From Zygnema cylindricum (lineage: Eukaryota; Streptophyta; Zygnematophyceae; Zygnematales; Zygnemataceae), in contig JBBHKE010000423.1 of the NCBI GenBank assembly GCA_037447655.1, positions 1 to 64,000 on the forward strand: 64,000 nucleotides of DNA, written 5' to 3'. The notes under the pieces are model-generated. The model was not told where the DNA came from and ran no database searches. It was given only the letters and a program-made list of their open reading frames with translations. Shown here in pieces: positions 22,100 through 35,399 of the stretch (its first letter is position 1; the number at the start of each line of letters is the position of its first letter). The translations under genes were made by a program, and so were the position numbers.

Positions 22100-22640
22100 C
22101 TATAACTATTCGTAACTATTCGTTCTTGATTATGTCTTTTTCATTTGTTATTTATTATTGATTTTTTACATTCTTACATGTCGAAGCCACCATTGACGGA
22201 AGTAAAGATCTACAAAGATTTTATACAAACATATAATATCATACGGAAAATCATAAAAAACAATACAGACAATCTTCAAGTTTATGTAGTATTTTGTGGA
22301 AAATTAATTAAGTAACAAAAATAGATATGAAATTCCTTTGCATTTTGCAGAAAATCATAAGAAACGATAACAACAAACTTCATAAAAATTACCATTTTGT
22401 GGAAAATTATAAGTCTTTTAAAAAAATCTTCATATTTTTTATCATTTTGTGAAAATTTGTATACAGCATAGAAAAAAATATCACTTATTTTGCATTTAGT
22501 GAAAAAAAAAATAAGCAATAGAAAAGGGTTTCCAAATTTCTTTCATCGTTTCGACATTTTCATCCTTGACGTGAATATGGTAAGCAAATCTGGAAAAGTT
22601 GAAGCGACTTAAAAAATATGAAAAAGCCACAAAATTGTTA
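22100..22640 (-). other. Probable displaced 3' flank of gene C
   Basis: Non-coding AT-rich sequence with ATGTCGAAGCCACCATT and CTTGACGTGAATATGG, resembling the gene A 3' flank at about 7640-7830 in order and orientation. It ends where foreign repeats begin, and the next collinear block resumes near 30205. A degenerate repeat (AAAATCATAA, TTTTGTGGAAAAT) occupies 22230-22500. Confidence 0.35.
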
Positions 22641-22799
22641 AGAACACAAAAGAATGGATCGACTCACTTCTCAAACAATAAACCAAGATGATGCACAGCG
22701 GAAGCTTACACACAAATAAATCTCATTCACCTCACAACAAATCACATCGACAAAATATAAATATATTAAGCCGAGGCTTTTCCAAAACAACATCTTACT

Positions 22800-23000
22800 C
22801 TTACCAATCTAACTCACATTGAACACTCATTCTCACTCACACTCACACTGAATACATTTGATGGATTATATATCTCCTAACTCTACTCACTCACTAAATA
22901 CTCACTACCATAATAAAGAACAAGTACAACTGAAATCAATACATCGCAAACAATCCCTAAACATAACGACCAGATGCACTCTGAGTGCGCTTGCCATAGC
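22800..23000. repeat. Dispersed repeat copy 1 (LTR-like)
   Basis: Contains CTCACTCACTAAATACTCAC and GAAATCAATACATCGCAAAC, nearly identical to 24531-24735 and 29661-29825. An upstream stretch with GCACAGCGGAAGC (near 22695) recalls the GCAAGCGGAAGCACA of the LTR at 939, so a retroelement origin is likely. Confidence 0.6.
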
Positions 23001-23233
23001 CTGTAGAAATTAATGGTCCGTTTAAAGTATTTTCTAGGTGTAAATAGAAATATAGAAAGAAGCCGAGGCAGTCTACCTCTAACTTCTCTCTCCAACTCTC
23101 AAACTTGTCGCAATCACTGAGAAATTGGAGAGGAAGTTAGAGCCATGGCTACCTAGGATATCTAGAGGTTTACAGGAAATATATATATTAGTTTATTTAT
23201 CGTTAGGGGTTTATTTACTAAAAGGATATGTGA

Positions 23234-23314
23234 TGCCGCCAGGATTTGATCCTGGTACCTGCCGGACGGTAAGTAACCGGTAGCCAGTAGCCTTAACCGT
23301 TAAGTCGAGCCTTA
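23234..23314 (-). ncRNA. tRNA-like (SINE head-like) sequence
   Basis: On the minus strand, GGCTCGACTTAACGGTTAAGG resembles a pol III A box/D arm. Further on, CCAGGATCAAATCCTGG forms a perfect 5-bp stem with a 7-nt loop like a T arm (B box GGATCAAATCC, one change from consensus). The anticodon arm does not fold convincingly and there is no terminal CCA. It is best read as a tRNA-derived SINE head or tRNA pseudogene. A retroelement primer site is less likely, since such sites match only the tRNA 3' end. Confidence 0.4.
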
Positions 23315-23329
23315 GTGTTACGTACTATA

Positions 23330-24079
23330 GTGTTTGATATTTGATTAAATATTAAGGCGTAGGATAGTTCATTTAACTGAAACATTTTACGGGAGAAATA
23401 GATCCAGTAATGTAAAAATACGGATTACGGAACGGATAAGAAATCAATACCGCGCATTTATTTCTTTAGCGAAACGAATACATCGCATGTATTTATTACG
23501 GCTACGATTAAATGTGAATTTAATCGGACGGCCGGAATTAATGTCGAGATCGCAAAAGAGGATTTCGGCGGTTTTTGGTCATCGCCACATCGGATGACAC
23601 GTGGCGGATTGACATTGGATCACGGCATCTCCGAGGATTAAGGGAGCGAATCCGGATATACCACGTGTCGACATTTAGGCCATGTCGTACAAAGTCCGTA
23701 CAGAAAGTACACCGGCAGCTCTACTTTTGTGTACAAAAGTGTAATCTGATTGGCTCCGTACATCAGTAGATAGAGTCTGTGAGAGAGATAGGACTTAGAA
23801 AAATTAGGAGATAGGATCCTCTCTCCCAGAGAGCTTCAGTACAAAAGGTCAACATTGACCCTTCATAACTTACTGCTCAGGGGAGCAAATCCAGATATTC
23901 TTTTTGCTATCGACTCAAAGGAGTCTTGCCTTTACAAGGGTGAAGGTGGTCAGAGTTATTGTCTGCCAGGGTGGCAGTTGTTCTTGCTGAAACACAAAGG
24001 GGTCAGGGTTATCCTAGAGGCTTCTTGGAAGCTGTCTATTCTGAGGACTTATGGAGGTCTCAGAGTTTCAAGCTATGGG
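23330..24079. other. Unassigned, possibly LTR or leader sequence
   Basis: A stretch with several CACGTG/GTAC words and no recognised frame leads directly into a copia gag-like fragment, so it may be retroelement leader or LTR DNA. No pair of terminal repeats was found to confirm this. Confidence 0.25.
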
Positions 24080-24525
24080 CCCACCCTCTAGGGTACCAAT
24101 ATTTAATGGAACTGGTCTTATATACTAGGAAAATATGATGATAGGAGCTCTATGCGAAAAAAGGTTTTGGGGGATAGTGAGTTTACGGTTGGGGCGTCCA
24201 TCAAGTCTTGGAATCCCTCCAGGGTTTCGAGGAAGTAAATTCACCAGGAAAGAGGATCCACCTTCAACGAAGGAAACAAAGGAAAGAGAGGTGGTGGACA
24301 AAGGAAAGGAGAAGGAGACGACCACACCAATAGCAACTGGTTCGGCATTCATGTCACCTATTTCGAGGAACGAGGAGAATGATACTGAAACTTGGGACTT
24401 CAACAATATGGCGGCAAAGCACTTCATCCTACGCCATCTCACTCAAGGACTTGCATGTCCTCATTTGCAGGTAGAAAGGGCATCCGATCTTTGGATGGCT
24501 CTCATAGAGATGTACCGAATCTAAC
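24080..24525 (+). pseudogene. Copia-type gag fragment
   Basis: Translation gives VPIFNGTGLIY, like the conserved FNGTN start of copia gag. Frame 24135-24524 then gives DTETWDFNNMAAKHFILRHL and ERASDLWMALIEMYRI, matching the W-x-x-x-N...A and A-x-x-x-W-x-x-L-x-x-x-Y pattern of the UBN2/gag-polypeptide family. Frames are broken and there is no zinc knuckle. It sits beside dispersed repeat copy 2. Confidence 0.5.
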
Positions 24526-24530
24526 TCACT

Positions 24531-25090
24531 CAGATTTCTAACTCACATTGAACACTTATTCTCACTCACACTCACACTGAATACATTTAATGGATGATAT
24601 ATTTTCTAACTCTACTCACTCACTAAATACTCACTACCATAATAAAAAACAAGTACAACTGAAATCAATACATCGCAAACAGTCCCTAAACATAACGACC
24701 AGGTGCACTCTAAGTGCGCCTGCCATAGCCAATAACACGAGGCTACCTCTAACCTGAAGATTCTGCTCCCTAAAGTCTGACAAATCTGCTCTCTAAGAAT
24801 CGAGCAAAATGTGGCAGGATCGTTGCAGGATCGGTTGTACATGAAAGTACTGCCGCTTCGTCGTACAAATATAACATTTTTGCGGACGAAAAGATCGCGT
24901 TACGTTTCGTGAACATGTAATATTTCACGGACGCTTCCGTGAAATCGTCCAACGTCCGATTCATACAAATGCCAATCGCACTAAACAGAACCAACACAAA
25001 AGTACAATACCAAACAAAACAAAACATTACTCACGCGAACCGAACAAAACATTTGACGGCGCGATTTCGGCCGATGCCAATTCGCCCAAT
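24531..25090. repeat. Dispersed repeat copy 2, interrupted by the hAT insertion
   Basis: About 560 bp closely matching 29661-30165 in order, for example TACGTTTCGTGAACATGTAA and ATTTCACGGACGCTTCCGTG in both. At 25098 it is broken by the hAT terminal repeat, exactly where the other copy continues. Confidence 0.75.
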
Positions 25091-25339
25091 AATCTAACCA
25101 AAGGTCGCAAAAGTCAAAAAAATTCATACCCGAAACCGACTTTTTTTTTTTTTTCAAAATCTGAGTAACCGACGCCCGACCGTTTTTTGTCACGCTCCAA
25201 AATTGTTAACCGTTAACCGACCGTCGTTTACGAAAAAAAAAAAAAACCGAAACTCGATTTCTAGCGACTAACCGTGACCGCCCGTAACCGAAAAGGTACA
25301 AAATTACAACGCTCATTGTTATTAACGTTAAGCATTTAT

Positions 25340-25974
25340 TACACCGCGAATCGTAATCATCGTAAATAAATAATTAATGTTATCCATTCCAATGTAGATT
25401 TTTTCATTTTTTCAAAATAAAGTTGTACTCTACTGTAGTTTATCAATAACTCTAGTTTAGGTTTCTGTCAGTAATAATTATCCGCTTTACCGAATCTGAC
25501 AAACGTACAATTTCACGTCATAATTATCCGATTTCTTAGGTACACATAGATAATCTGACAAACGTACAATTTCACGTCATTATGACGTTTCCACTACGCG
25601 GTTTGTGAAAATGTACAGTTTCACGTCATAATTATCCGATTTTTAGGTACATATACAAATCTGACAAACGTACAATTTCACGTCATTATGACGTTTGCAC
25701 CACGCGGTTTGTGAAGACGCAGTTCATAACGGCATGTATTAAATATTTTTTTGTACTTTTGTCGTTAATACGGTAAAATTTTGCACGGTCAGACACCGAT
25801 CGTAAGCCACACTATTTAAAACGGCACTATACTAATGCTGTTAATGTTGATTAAAAAAATACCTTAAATAATGTAAAGAAAGATTTAGAGTTATTTACTC
25901 TTTATAAGGTTTTTGGGTCAGAATTCGTGGTGGCGGAATTAGCGTTAAAAACGCTAATTACGATTCGCGGTGTA
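25340..25974. mobile_element. MITE nested in the hAT element, 635 bp
   Basis: It starts TACACCGCGAATCGTAAT and ends ATTACGATTCGCGGTGTA. The interior repeats a segment containing ATCTGACAAACGTACAATTT about three times, and shares TATGACGTTTGCA and GCGGTTTGTGAA with the copies at 33999 and 45197. The hAT was therefore a target for this family. Confidence 0.75.
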
Positions 25975-26564
25975 GTGTTAATGGAAAACTATGATTAATG
26001 GTACTATTTAATGCAAAGAGACGTGGCAGGTTATAGTCCACGTCTTTAAATAATATTGTTAACTTTATTTTGTAATGTTAATGTTTATTCCCTCGCAAAT
26101 ATAAATTTTTCGCTACAATTTTTCGGACAGTTTTTCTTTCGACTACAATGCTATGTTATGAATTATGCAGAAAAGGTAAAGTTTTAATTATGAATGTTAA
26201 CAAAAAAAGTCTTAGTTTTTCACATAGAAAATCAATTAGCAAGAAACACATTGTGATGAGCAAAAAAATCAAAACATATTTTGTAGTATCGAATATATGC
26301 AAAATCAAATCACAACCTTCTCCTATTTTCGACTCTATGATACAAATTCTCAACCTCAAACCTAAAATTTACACAAAATATATAAATCTAATTGTGGATT
26401 AAATACTTCGCTTTGGTAATTTGGTAAAAATAAACATTCCGGTTTAAGAAAAAACAAAGATAAACACTAGAAAAATTGTGATAATAAAAAAATAAATAAA
26501 GAAAAAAATATATATGCATAACTAATACTAAAAAATAACAATAATTAGAAAAAAAAACAAAAAA

Positions 26565-28800
26565 CTATGCATTTAAAAGGTGTCGGTTGGATCTAACACA
26601 TAAAAGATCACTAACAATTGAAGCCGCTAGTGCTCTCCTCTTCTTTGTTATTGTGTTCCCGGCATCCGAAAAATTGCATTCCGACATGGAACTAGAAGCT
26701 GGAATAGCTAGAATAGATCTAGCAACACCGGCTAGAATAGGAAATCCTCCATCTTTCGCACGTACATATGATTTCTTTTTCCACCATTGAAGTATGTTAA
26801 AGTTCAATCTTTCGTTGTTGGTTAATTTTAAATCAAAATAACGTTTCAATTCGTCACTAACGAGCGTTTTTTTGTCAGTGGTAATAAAAACCTCATTTTC
26901 GTCATCGCTCTCACCAAAAAAATTGTGGAAACCGTCCATATTTTGCGATATTTTTCGTTTTTTTGTGATACATTGAGGACTACCGAAATCAACATCATCA
27001 CCAAGGTCGTTAGCAAGTTCTCGAAGTTTGACCCTAGCGCTTTCAATTTCGATTTTCGATACCCCAAATATTTCAAGCATTTGTTTTTGTCGGGGATCTA
27101 AGAGAGCCGCGATAATATGATACTCATGAAGGCCCCACTTCGGTAACGCAAATTTCATAAAAAGTTATTTAAATTTTTGCAAGTTTTGGGAATCAGCCGG
27201 GCATTCTTTTTCACCATCATTGTAAGATGTTTTTCTTATCTTACAATGGTTATACAAAGACGTTAGTTCAAACAAAACCAAATGTACAGTTGGTTCTTTG
27301 AACTTTTCCAACTTTAGGGTCGCTTCTTGAAAGCTTTCCAAAAATCGAATAAGTTCGGTAAGGTGAGTCATATCGATACAAGCAAAAAGTATCAATTTAT
27401 TTTTTGCTTGAGCGATTGGTCTTATCTCATTGAATGCATCGTAAATACTCTTAAGCATTCGGAGCAAAGAATTCCACCGCGTTGCGTTTTCTTGTTTTAA
27501 AGTGTTTTTCAAAAGATTTTGTAAATTACTCTGTTTGAAAAGCGTGACCAATGATTTACACGCATCTATTAGATCAAAGAATTTAGGAACTTCCACATTG
27601 TATTTGTATTTTTTGGAAGTTCCGCTCTTGTTCAAAATCGTTGTCACAATTGTAGCAATTTTATGGTTCGCGCAAGGTATCTAAGTAAACATACACGGTA
27701 GACTTTCTGTCGCACACATGTTAGAACCACTGTTGGTCACAACAACGCAACAATTTGCCAAAACATCAAAATTGGTCAAACAATTTTTGAAAGTCGTTAA
27801 AACATTTTCTGCGGTATGTTTTTCCTCCGGAAAATGATCGACTTGAAGCGTCCGAGCATGAAGTTTAAATTCTTTGTCAATAAAATGAGCCGTTACTGAT
27901 ATGAATGAGGTTTTTTATATTGTCTTGGTTTAGAGATAGGTCGTAAATGCGACGAAAATTTTGTTATCAATATTTTCTTTAAGTTTTGGGATGATCAAAC
28001 TACGAATATCTTTGGCAGAAGATATAATGTAGTTTTTTACGCCATTGGCGGATGAGAGTAGTTGGTCAATGTCAACACTTTTGTTGGACGAAACACCAAC
28101 ATCAAATAATGCTTGACAAAATGCTTGAAAACTTGGGAACAAAAAAAAATAAATAAGAAAATAGCATACAATTATTAACCATGATCAACAAATAAGGTTT
28201 ATATCAAAATAACATCATGACAAACCAAATTATAATAAAAAAATAAAAATAAGCGTACGAATATAAATTATGGATAAAAAAATAGTGATGAAGCTCAATA
28301 ATATAAATTTATTAACAAAACAAGTTATAATGACATATACATTAACGCCATCCTAAATGGAATTCAAAATAAATCATACGTGAACCGTCAACCGTCGAAA
28401 ATGGCCGAAGGTCCTCGCAACACATCAACGCCACCATTTTCGCAAATTTTTTTTGGTCACTCGTTTTCGCCTCCGTTTTTGAAAGATAATTATGAAGAAT
28501 TCCTCTAGAACTATCCATGTCGCCCGAAGCTAAAAATGTGTGAGTGTTAATTGTTGAAGTACCGTTTGTTGACTTGTATTGATAAACTACGAAACATGTA
28601 TTACAAGCCACTAAACCTCCCCTCTTTACTATGTATTTGTTTGATGTTTTAGTTTCATAGACATGTTCAAATTTTTTCCAGCAACTTGAAGTGGCTTTGC
28701 TTTCTTTCACTAAGTAATACTGAGCAGTTTCACCATTTTTTGATTTTTGAAGTTCGTTTTGGATTGTAGTTTTATGAGAAGCGAGAATGCTTTTGTCCAT
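26565..28800 (-). pseudogene. hAT-family transposase, inactivated
   Basis: The N-terminal part (28342-28800) has CWKKFEHV, VACNTC and GTSTINTHTF, a BED-type zinc finger. The central part, 27165-28142, is one frame broken by stops and includes FISVTAHFID and CCVVVTNSGSNMC. The C-terminal part (26565-27158) has GVARSILAIPASSSMSECNF and ALAASIVSDLLCVRSNRHLL, the hAT dimerisation region. Where active hAT enzymes have TTD-x-W the frame reads TTYL-stop, and the TDxxSN motif reads TNSGSN, so both usual Asp positions are changed. An in-frame TAA at 27165-27167 and a frame change between 28142 and 28342 add further damage. Confidence 0.85.
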
Positions 28801-29660
28801 TTTGGTGTATGACTAGGTTTTGTTTGAATTGTGGTCAAGTTTTTCTAACTTATGTAGCATTCCCATTTATCGATTTATTGCTTGAAACATGTGAGTAAGC
28901 TAATAATTAGGATTTGTCTTTAGAAATTGACGTAATAATTTGATTTCCGCTGATTTATTAACTAATAATGACTACATGTCGCGTGACATTGACATAATAA
29001 TATGATATATTTGTGGAAACGCGGTATAAAACGCATAATTAGCACTTTGCAATAATGTACGATGTATGAGTAAGCCAATAATTACGATCTGTCGCGTTAT
29101 ATTGATATAATAATTTGACATATTTTTGGAAACACCGCATAAAGTGCATAATTAACACTTTACAATAGATTACGATTTGCGGCCCTTAACTTTTTGTAAG
29201 ATTCGCGAAATGAATAGTGTTAGTACCGTGTCAAATTTGCGACGCAAATCATGATGCCACGTACTTCCACGATACCAAAAGTACAAAGAAAAATAATGTT
29301 GGAAAAAAAAAGTACAAAATTTTCATTTTTTTTTGTTTTTTGTTTGACCGACCGTAACCGACCGTCTTTTTTTTTCCTGGTGAGTCAACCGACCGTAACC
29401 GCCCGACCCTCAAAATTTAGCAACCAAATCCGTTCCGGATCCGGCGCGGGCGGTCGGTTAACGGTCGGTCACCATTTCGGCTGACCGTTTGCGACCTCTG
29501 ATCCTAACAATCCCCTTTATATTGGGAGAATCGTTTGAAGCCGCGATACTGCAGTTGGTCGCCCCCTCTCAAACAAAAATCGTACTCAAAACATGATTCC
29601 GTACTCTCACACTAAAAATCAAACGTACTCACCGAAAAGATTAACCGTACAATTCAAAAA

Positions 29661-30180
29661 CTAATACATTTAATGGATGATATGTTTTCTAACTCTACTC
29701 ACTCACTAATTCCTCACTACTATAATAAAAAACAAGTACAACTGAAATCAATACATCGCAAATAGTCCCTAAACATAATGACCAGGAGCACTCTTAGTGC
29801 GCCTGCCATAGCCAATAATATAAGGCTACCTCTAGCCTGAAGATTCTGCTTCTAAAGTCTGACAAATTTGCTCTCTAAGAATCGAGCAAAATGTGGCAGT
29901 ATCGTTGTAGGATCGGTCGTACATAAAAGTACTGCCCCTTCGTCGTACAAATACAATATTTCCGGGGACGAAAAGATCGCGTTACGTTTCGTGAACATGT
30001 AATATTTCACGGACGCTTCCGTGAAATCGTCTAACATCCGATTCATACAAATGCCAATTGCACAAAAACCGAACCAACACAAAAGTACAATACCAAACGA
30101 AACAAAACATTACTTAAGCGAACTGGTGAGGCAATTTCGGCCGACGCTGATTCGCCCAATATCCTAACAAAAATTAGTCG
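29661..30180. repeat. Dispersed repeat copy 3
   Basis: Collinear with 24531-25090 and, in its first part, 22800-23000. It ends near 30180 at TTCGCCCAATATCCTAAC; gene C-related 3' flank begins just beyond. Confidence 0.7.
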
Positions 30181-33100
30181 TGAAAGTCTTAACGTTTTTT
30201 TGACATTTTCACACTTGAGGTGAATAAAAAACCCAAAACTTGCAATGAGACTGTTGCTCAAAGAAAAATCTTAAGCAATAGGAAGATTCTTTAGATTCTC
30301 ATTACAGTTCTAAACACTTCACGTTCAAGGAAAAATGGTGTCCACAAAATAGTAAGTACTGAATACATGAAGCAGCAGTGAAAAAGATTTAAAATTCTAA
30401 GCATTGTTATATACTTTTCGAATTGAAGATATTGAGGTATTGATGTTCGAAAAATAGGAATCCATTCCAAACGCGCGAAGAAGTAGAGATCCTCTTAAAT
30501 ATCTGAAACGGTGTCTTGTAATCTTATGTTTGAAATCAATAAGGTACCCGAGTTCGCGAAAGAGTAAGCGAATCTCAAGTCGTAAGGCACCTTTGCTTTA
30601 CTATGAAATTCGAGAGAACATGGAATAATGATTTTCTTATTTGTCGCGTTTGAGCCAGACGTGTGATACGCTTTCTCATCTCAGTTTTGGAGTACAAATT
30701 ATGGGAGTTGTACCAGATTGTTTTCCTTCGCCCGTATAGTGTTACGTGTAGTGTTTTGACATGCGAAATTATTTAAAGTGAGAAACGATACATGTATTAT
30801 TTTTGTGTTAGGATCTTCTTTAAAAAACTTCGACAAACTAGCACAAGTGTCGGAGGTTGCCAATGTGACAGCTGTCCCATTGAAGTTTTTAACTCTACCC
30901 TTAAGGTCCACATTGTCTAAGCAAACCTGGAGGCAAAAGAGATACAACAACCACAAAAAACATTAAGCGCCACACTTAGTTCTTGCACGCTTGTGGGGAG
31001 ACGTTCTGCAGTAGAAATCACTAACCCTAGTTTAAAGAGAAAATGCAACCAAAAGGGCCAAACTCATTTAGTATAGGAGATTGCAAAGACCATAGTGTCC
31101 TCACATCTGCGATATTGATCCCTAATCACAGGTATGGTATACAAAATACTTACAATGCATGGGAAAAACCTTGTTATTAAACTTAAAAAAGGGAAATAAT
31201 ATAGTGTGTGTATTTTGAAATAATGACTATAGGTCATGGACATTACAAAATCGAGTAAATATAAATGTGTTCAAATTCTCACCTCTTTTTTAAAAGTGTT
31301 GTCATCTTTGAAATATAACCAGACACGACCACAATATACACCAAAATTCAGAGTATAGAATGTTTCCACGTCCCTATTCATATAATCACGAATAACACCA
31401 GCACACGTTTCCTCGCGCTTCATGGTGTATGGACGCGTACAAGTTCCATGAAATGGTAATTTTCCCGTTTTAATGCATATTTAGCAAAGATGGATTTATT
31501 TTACAAACACAAAGAGTAAAATTATTAATGATTTTGCATGATTCAATGATGATATGTTGACACAGAAGTACACAACCTCGGTGAGAGCTAACCAAAGGAT
31601 AGACACTCGACGACATAGTTAACACAAACTAAGGTTGCGCTTGACCGAGACTGAGTACCATGTCCTTCACACTAAATACCAATCAGATTGCATGAAACGA
31701 AACGATACACAGACGAATAGATGATACCGAAAAAACACCTGAATAACGGAACTTCTGTTGATCTGCCGATTAGAAGATTGTGCCCCGAAGAGGGGCAGTG
31801 ATAAGGGGAGGAGAGAGGTGTTATTGTCCTCGAATGTTCTAGCATACATGTACTTTTAGGACCAAATGGACCTTACATAAGATTCACCACGAGACACTCA
31901 CAACATTGACTAAACCTTGAAATAATACAAGTCACCACCGAACGATGAGCAAATATATAAATGTATGTGCACACGACTTTCTTTGCGACTTTGAAGAGTG
32001 CAATAAATATTGATTGATTCATCAATTAAACGGCCGTTTTGAAACTTACGTTTGTTAAAATTGACAACCATAACTCTATAGAGAGTTTCGAAGACATATA
32101 TGTATGCAATGCCTTTTAATTATCTAAAAGGATAAGTTTTGCTTCTGAGACTAGATGCGTAGAAATTTTGATCAAATATTATTCTCTGCTTGAGATGTTA
32201 AAATACTCAACTCATCATAATCATTGAAGGATGACATTCCTTTTCCGGATGATGCGAGAGTTGAAGTCGTTACCAACTATGTGCGACAAGGCGAAATTAC
32301 ATAAAACCCACCTGGAACACATGTGAGAGAACCGTCTGCATCGTCTGCTGCATATCCTATCACACATATGCAAGCATACGTTCCCGGTTTGTCCGTAGAG
32401 TCCACGCAGGTTCCCATTCCACAAGGGTTGGGGGATGTGAAGGTTCATGGAGATGCTAAACAAAACAAAATATGCGGCCATTAGAACAATCTTGAACCAC
32501 TTGAGAATAGTCCGCTATACGTTTCAGTAGAAATCCTATAAAACGAGAAATGGATGTTTACAATTGCTAGTGTTGAAATCAAATTATATTGAGAATTTTC
32601 TTGAACAAAGCAAGCTCACAAAGCTAAAATTACGGGCTGACAACCACATTCTTCATTATGAATTCATTATTATTATTTGTTTTCTTTGGGCAAAACAAAA
32701 CTTATGTTTTGTAAACTGATAACGCTTCCCCATTCTCTTGAAAATATAGATTTCGGCTTTGATTACACTCACTTGGTTCTTTAGGGATAAACTTTCCAAT
32801 AACGAAAAATGTTGAACCAACCTATCTCTATTTTTTGTAGTGTTGTGTATCAGTAGGCTCATATCACAGTCTATTATATCTTTCTTGGACCTACCGGTAA
32901 TAGATTTATTGTTTGGGTATAATGAGAAGGGATTTTTCACAATATTTTGCCAACATATTGGCTCAACATGCAAATCAAAATTACCACGATAACTGTACGA
33001 TACATACCAAACACTTGTTTTACTCTGGCTTTTACTTTTGGTTTTAAAAAGTACAAATATTTTGTTCGTAAGTATCACACTGTCCATATTATATTTTCAT

Positions 33101-33998
33101 GCAATCGTTCCACAAGGTACATACCGGATTGTGATACTTGACATGTATACAATATAATACTTTACACTTTTAAGTACTAGTGTATATATTTATTATATGT
33201 TTACGTATGTATTGATGATAAAACACTTATTTGTCTCGTGCGATATTTTAGGCGCCCTCGCCTTTCAATAAGCGATAATATAGGTCACTTAATTCGTGAT
33301 AGAAATTTTGAGAGTTATATCGAAAAAATACGCAAACATCAATTTATCAAAAGGAAAAACTCCTTCCTTTGATTCAAGTGTTTGCCAATTTTAACTCTAA
33401 AATCAACAAATATCATGTTTTACCCAAAACCAAACGATCATCTTATGTTAGGTGAAACAAATTGGAAAAATCATTATCATTTCCAAAACAATATGATACT
33501 TGCTGCAGTCATTGAAGAAGAAAACCAGCGGTTTGACGGTAAATACGCTAAAAAACAGGGCATTAAAAGTGATAGAAATAAAACCTTGTTCTGTTTCAAA
33601 AAGATTTGTTGTGAGATGCCATATGTGTTGAAGATAGTCGAGCAAGAGATAGATCCACCAACTGGCACAACATACTATTTTGCCCCTACCGTAGAGGCGG
33701 CTGAAACAAAAAAAAACCATGAAGAGAAAAACAAGCTTGAAGTGAAAACATTGGTGGATATCAAAAAAAACTTACAATACCGTTTAATAACCAAAAAAGT
33801 GTTTCACGTTAGCATTGCCACAAATTTGCGTCATGCATTTACATGTGGCATTGATTCAACATATGAAATGTTTCTTCAATATCATTATTAACAACGTGCA
33901 TAGACATGGATGTATGTAAATATGACTTTCCTTATGATTTTCCTTATCACAATAAAATTTGTGAATTATTGAAGGAATAGAGGTTGTGAGATGTACAT

Positions 33999-34497
33999 TA
34001 CACCGCGAATCGTAATTAGAGTAAAAAAATGAAAAAAAATACTTGAGTTATTAACTCTAATTTGGGTAATCAACCCTTTTCAAGAAAAAAAATTCCTCTA
34101 ATTTATCAATAACTCTAATTTGGGTTTCGTTCTGTAATATATATCCGCGCTGAATGTCTTTACTGTAAATTAGGTACACGTACAGCATCTGACAAAACGT
34201 ACAGTTTCACATCATTATGACGTTTGCATTATGCGGTTTGTGAAAACGCAGTTACATGATAACGGCCTGTATTAAATCATTATTTGTACTTTTTTTGTTA
34301 ATAAAGTACAGTTTTGACATCGACCGTACGCCACACTAATTAAAACGGCAATATATGAGAGTTGTTAACGCTAATTCAAAAAGTACCTTAAATAATGTAA
34401 ACAATAATTTATAAGTATGTACTCTATTTAGGGTGATAGAGTCAAAATTAGGGGTGATGGATTAGCGTTCATAATGCTAATTACGATTCGCGGTTTA
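33999..34497. mobile_element. MITE, 499 bp, inside gene C
   Basis: It starts TACACCGCGAATCGTAATTAG and ends CTAATTACGATTCGCGGTTTA. The interior shares TTATGACGTTTGCA and TGTATTAAATCATTATTTG with the copy at 45197 (505 bp), so the two are one subfamily. Confidence 0.75.
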
Positions 34498-35399
34498 GCG
34501 TTGAGCCCCCGACTAACCTTAATCTATGTTAAGTTTCGAAACCATAAATCTCTCCAAGACCGTTGACGTGTCTTCACTGAAACTTTGTGCCTTCTAAGGT
34601 TGGATTTGTACGAAATTTGAATATGATACTCTACTAAGAGTTGTAAAAATAAGTCAAATTCTTAGTTGATTGTATCACTTGAATTACTGAAATTCCTAAT
34701 CAACTTTGTTCAATAAGACGAAATTAGACAAAACCCACCTGGAACACATGAGAGAGAACCGTCTGAATCGTCCGCAGCATATCCCATCACACAAACGCAA
34801 GCATACGTTCCTGGTTTGTCCTTAGAGTCCACGCAGGTTCCCATTCCACAAGGGTTACGCGATGTGAAGGTACATGGAGAGGCTACACAAACAAAACAAG
34901 GGTTAAGGACATTTAAAAATCTTGAACCACTTGAATAAAATTGACAAATTACGTTTTAATAGACTTTCGTTACGAAGAGGAAGGAAAAATTGCAATGGCT
35001 AGCAATGAAATGAAATTGTATTCAGGTTGTTCGTTAACAAAGCAAGTCACCAATTTCTTTCAGATGTATATTTTTTTGGCTTAATTCTAAAGTTGAACTC
35101 ACAAACACAAAACTTGATTACGAAATACATGTCTACCTCAAAATAGGCACATTTCTGTTTTGATACTAAACTTGAAAGGTCTTACATAAGAGATCTCCAG
35201 AAACATTTCCTTTAAGGCTGCCTAAACGTTTTATGTTGCAAAAAACGAACAGAATTTTCCCACTTTTTTGAAAAGATACATTTCAGCTTTGAATATAGTC
35301 ACTTGGTTCATTAGAGGCAAAAGATGAAGTAACCACAACTGTTCGGCAAGCCTAAAATTATATTTCCCACGTTTTACGTTTTACAATCTGCCAACTATG

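Larger units (their letters stand above)
25099..29500 (-). mobile_element. hAT DNA transposon, 4402 bp, with TIRs and 8-bp target duplication
   Basis: The left end is CAAAGGTCGCAAAAGTC; the right end, inverted, is CAGAGGTCGCAAACGGTC, in keeping with hAT termini. Flanking 8-mers are AATCTAAC (25091-25098) and ATCCTAAC (29501-29508); the uninterrupted paralog of the target near 30165 has ATCCTAAC. Both ends carry clustered ACCGACCGT/ACGGTCGGT words (about 25190-25290 and 29345-29490), typical of subterminal transposase binding. It contains a transposase remnant on the minus strand and a nested MITE at 25340. Confidence 0.8.

Noticed and set aside
23234-23314. Functional tRNA gene
   Set aside because: T arm is good but acceptor and anticodon arms do not pair properly.
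33382-33891. 169-codon plus-strand frame
   Set aside because: It is the antisense of the gene C LysM exon at 33585-33700 and its AT-rich introns.
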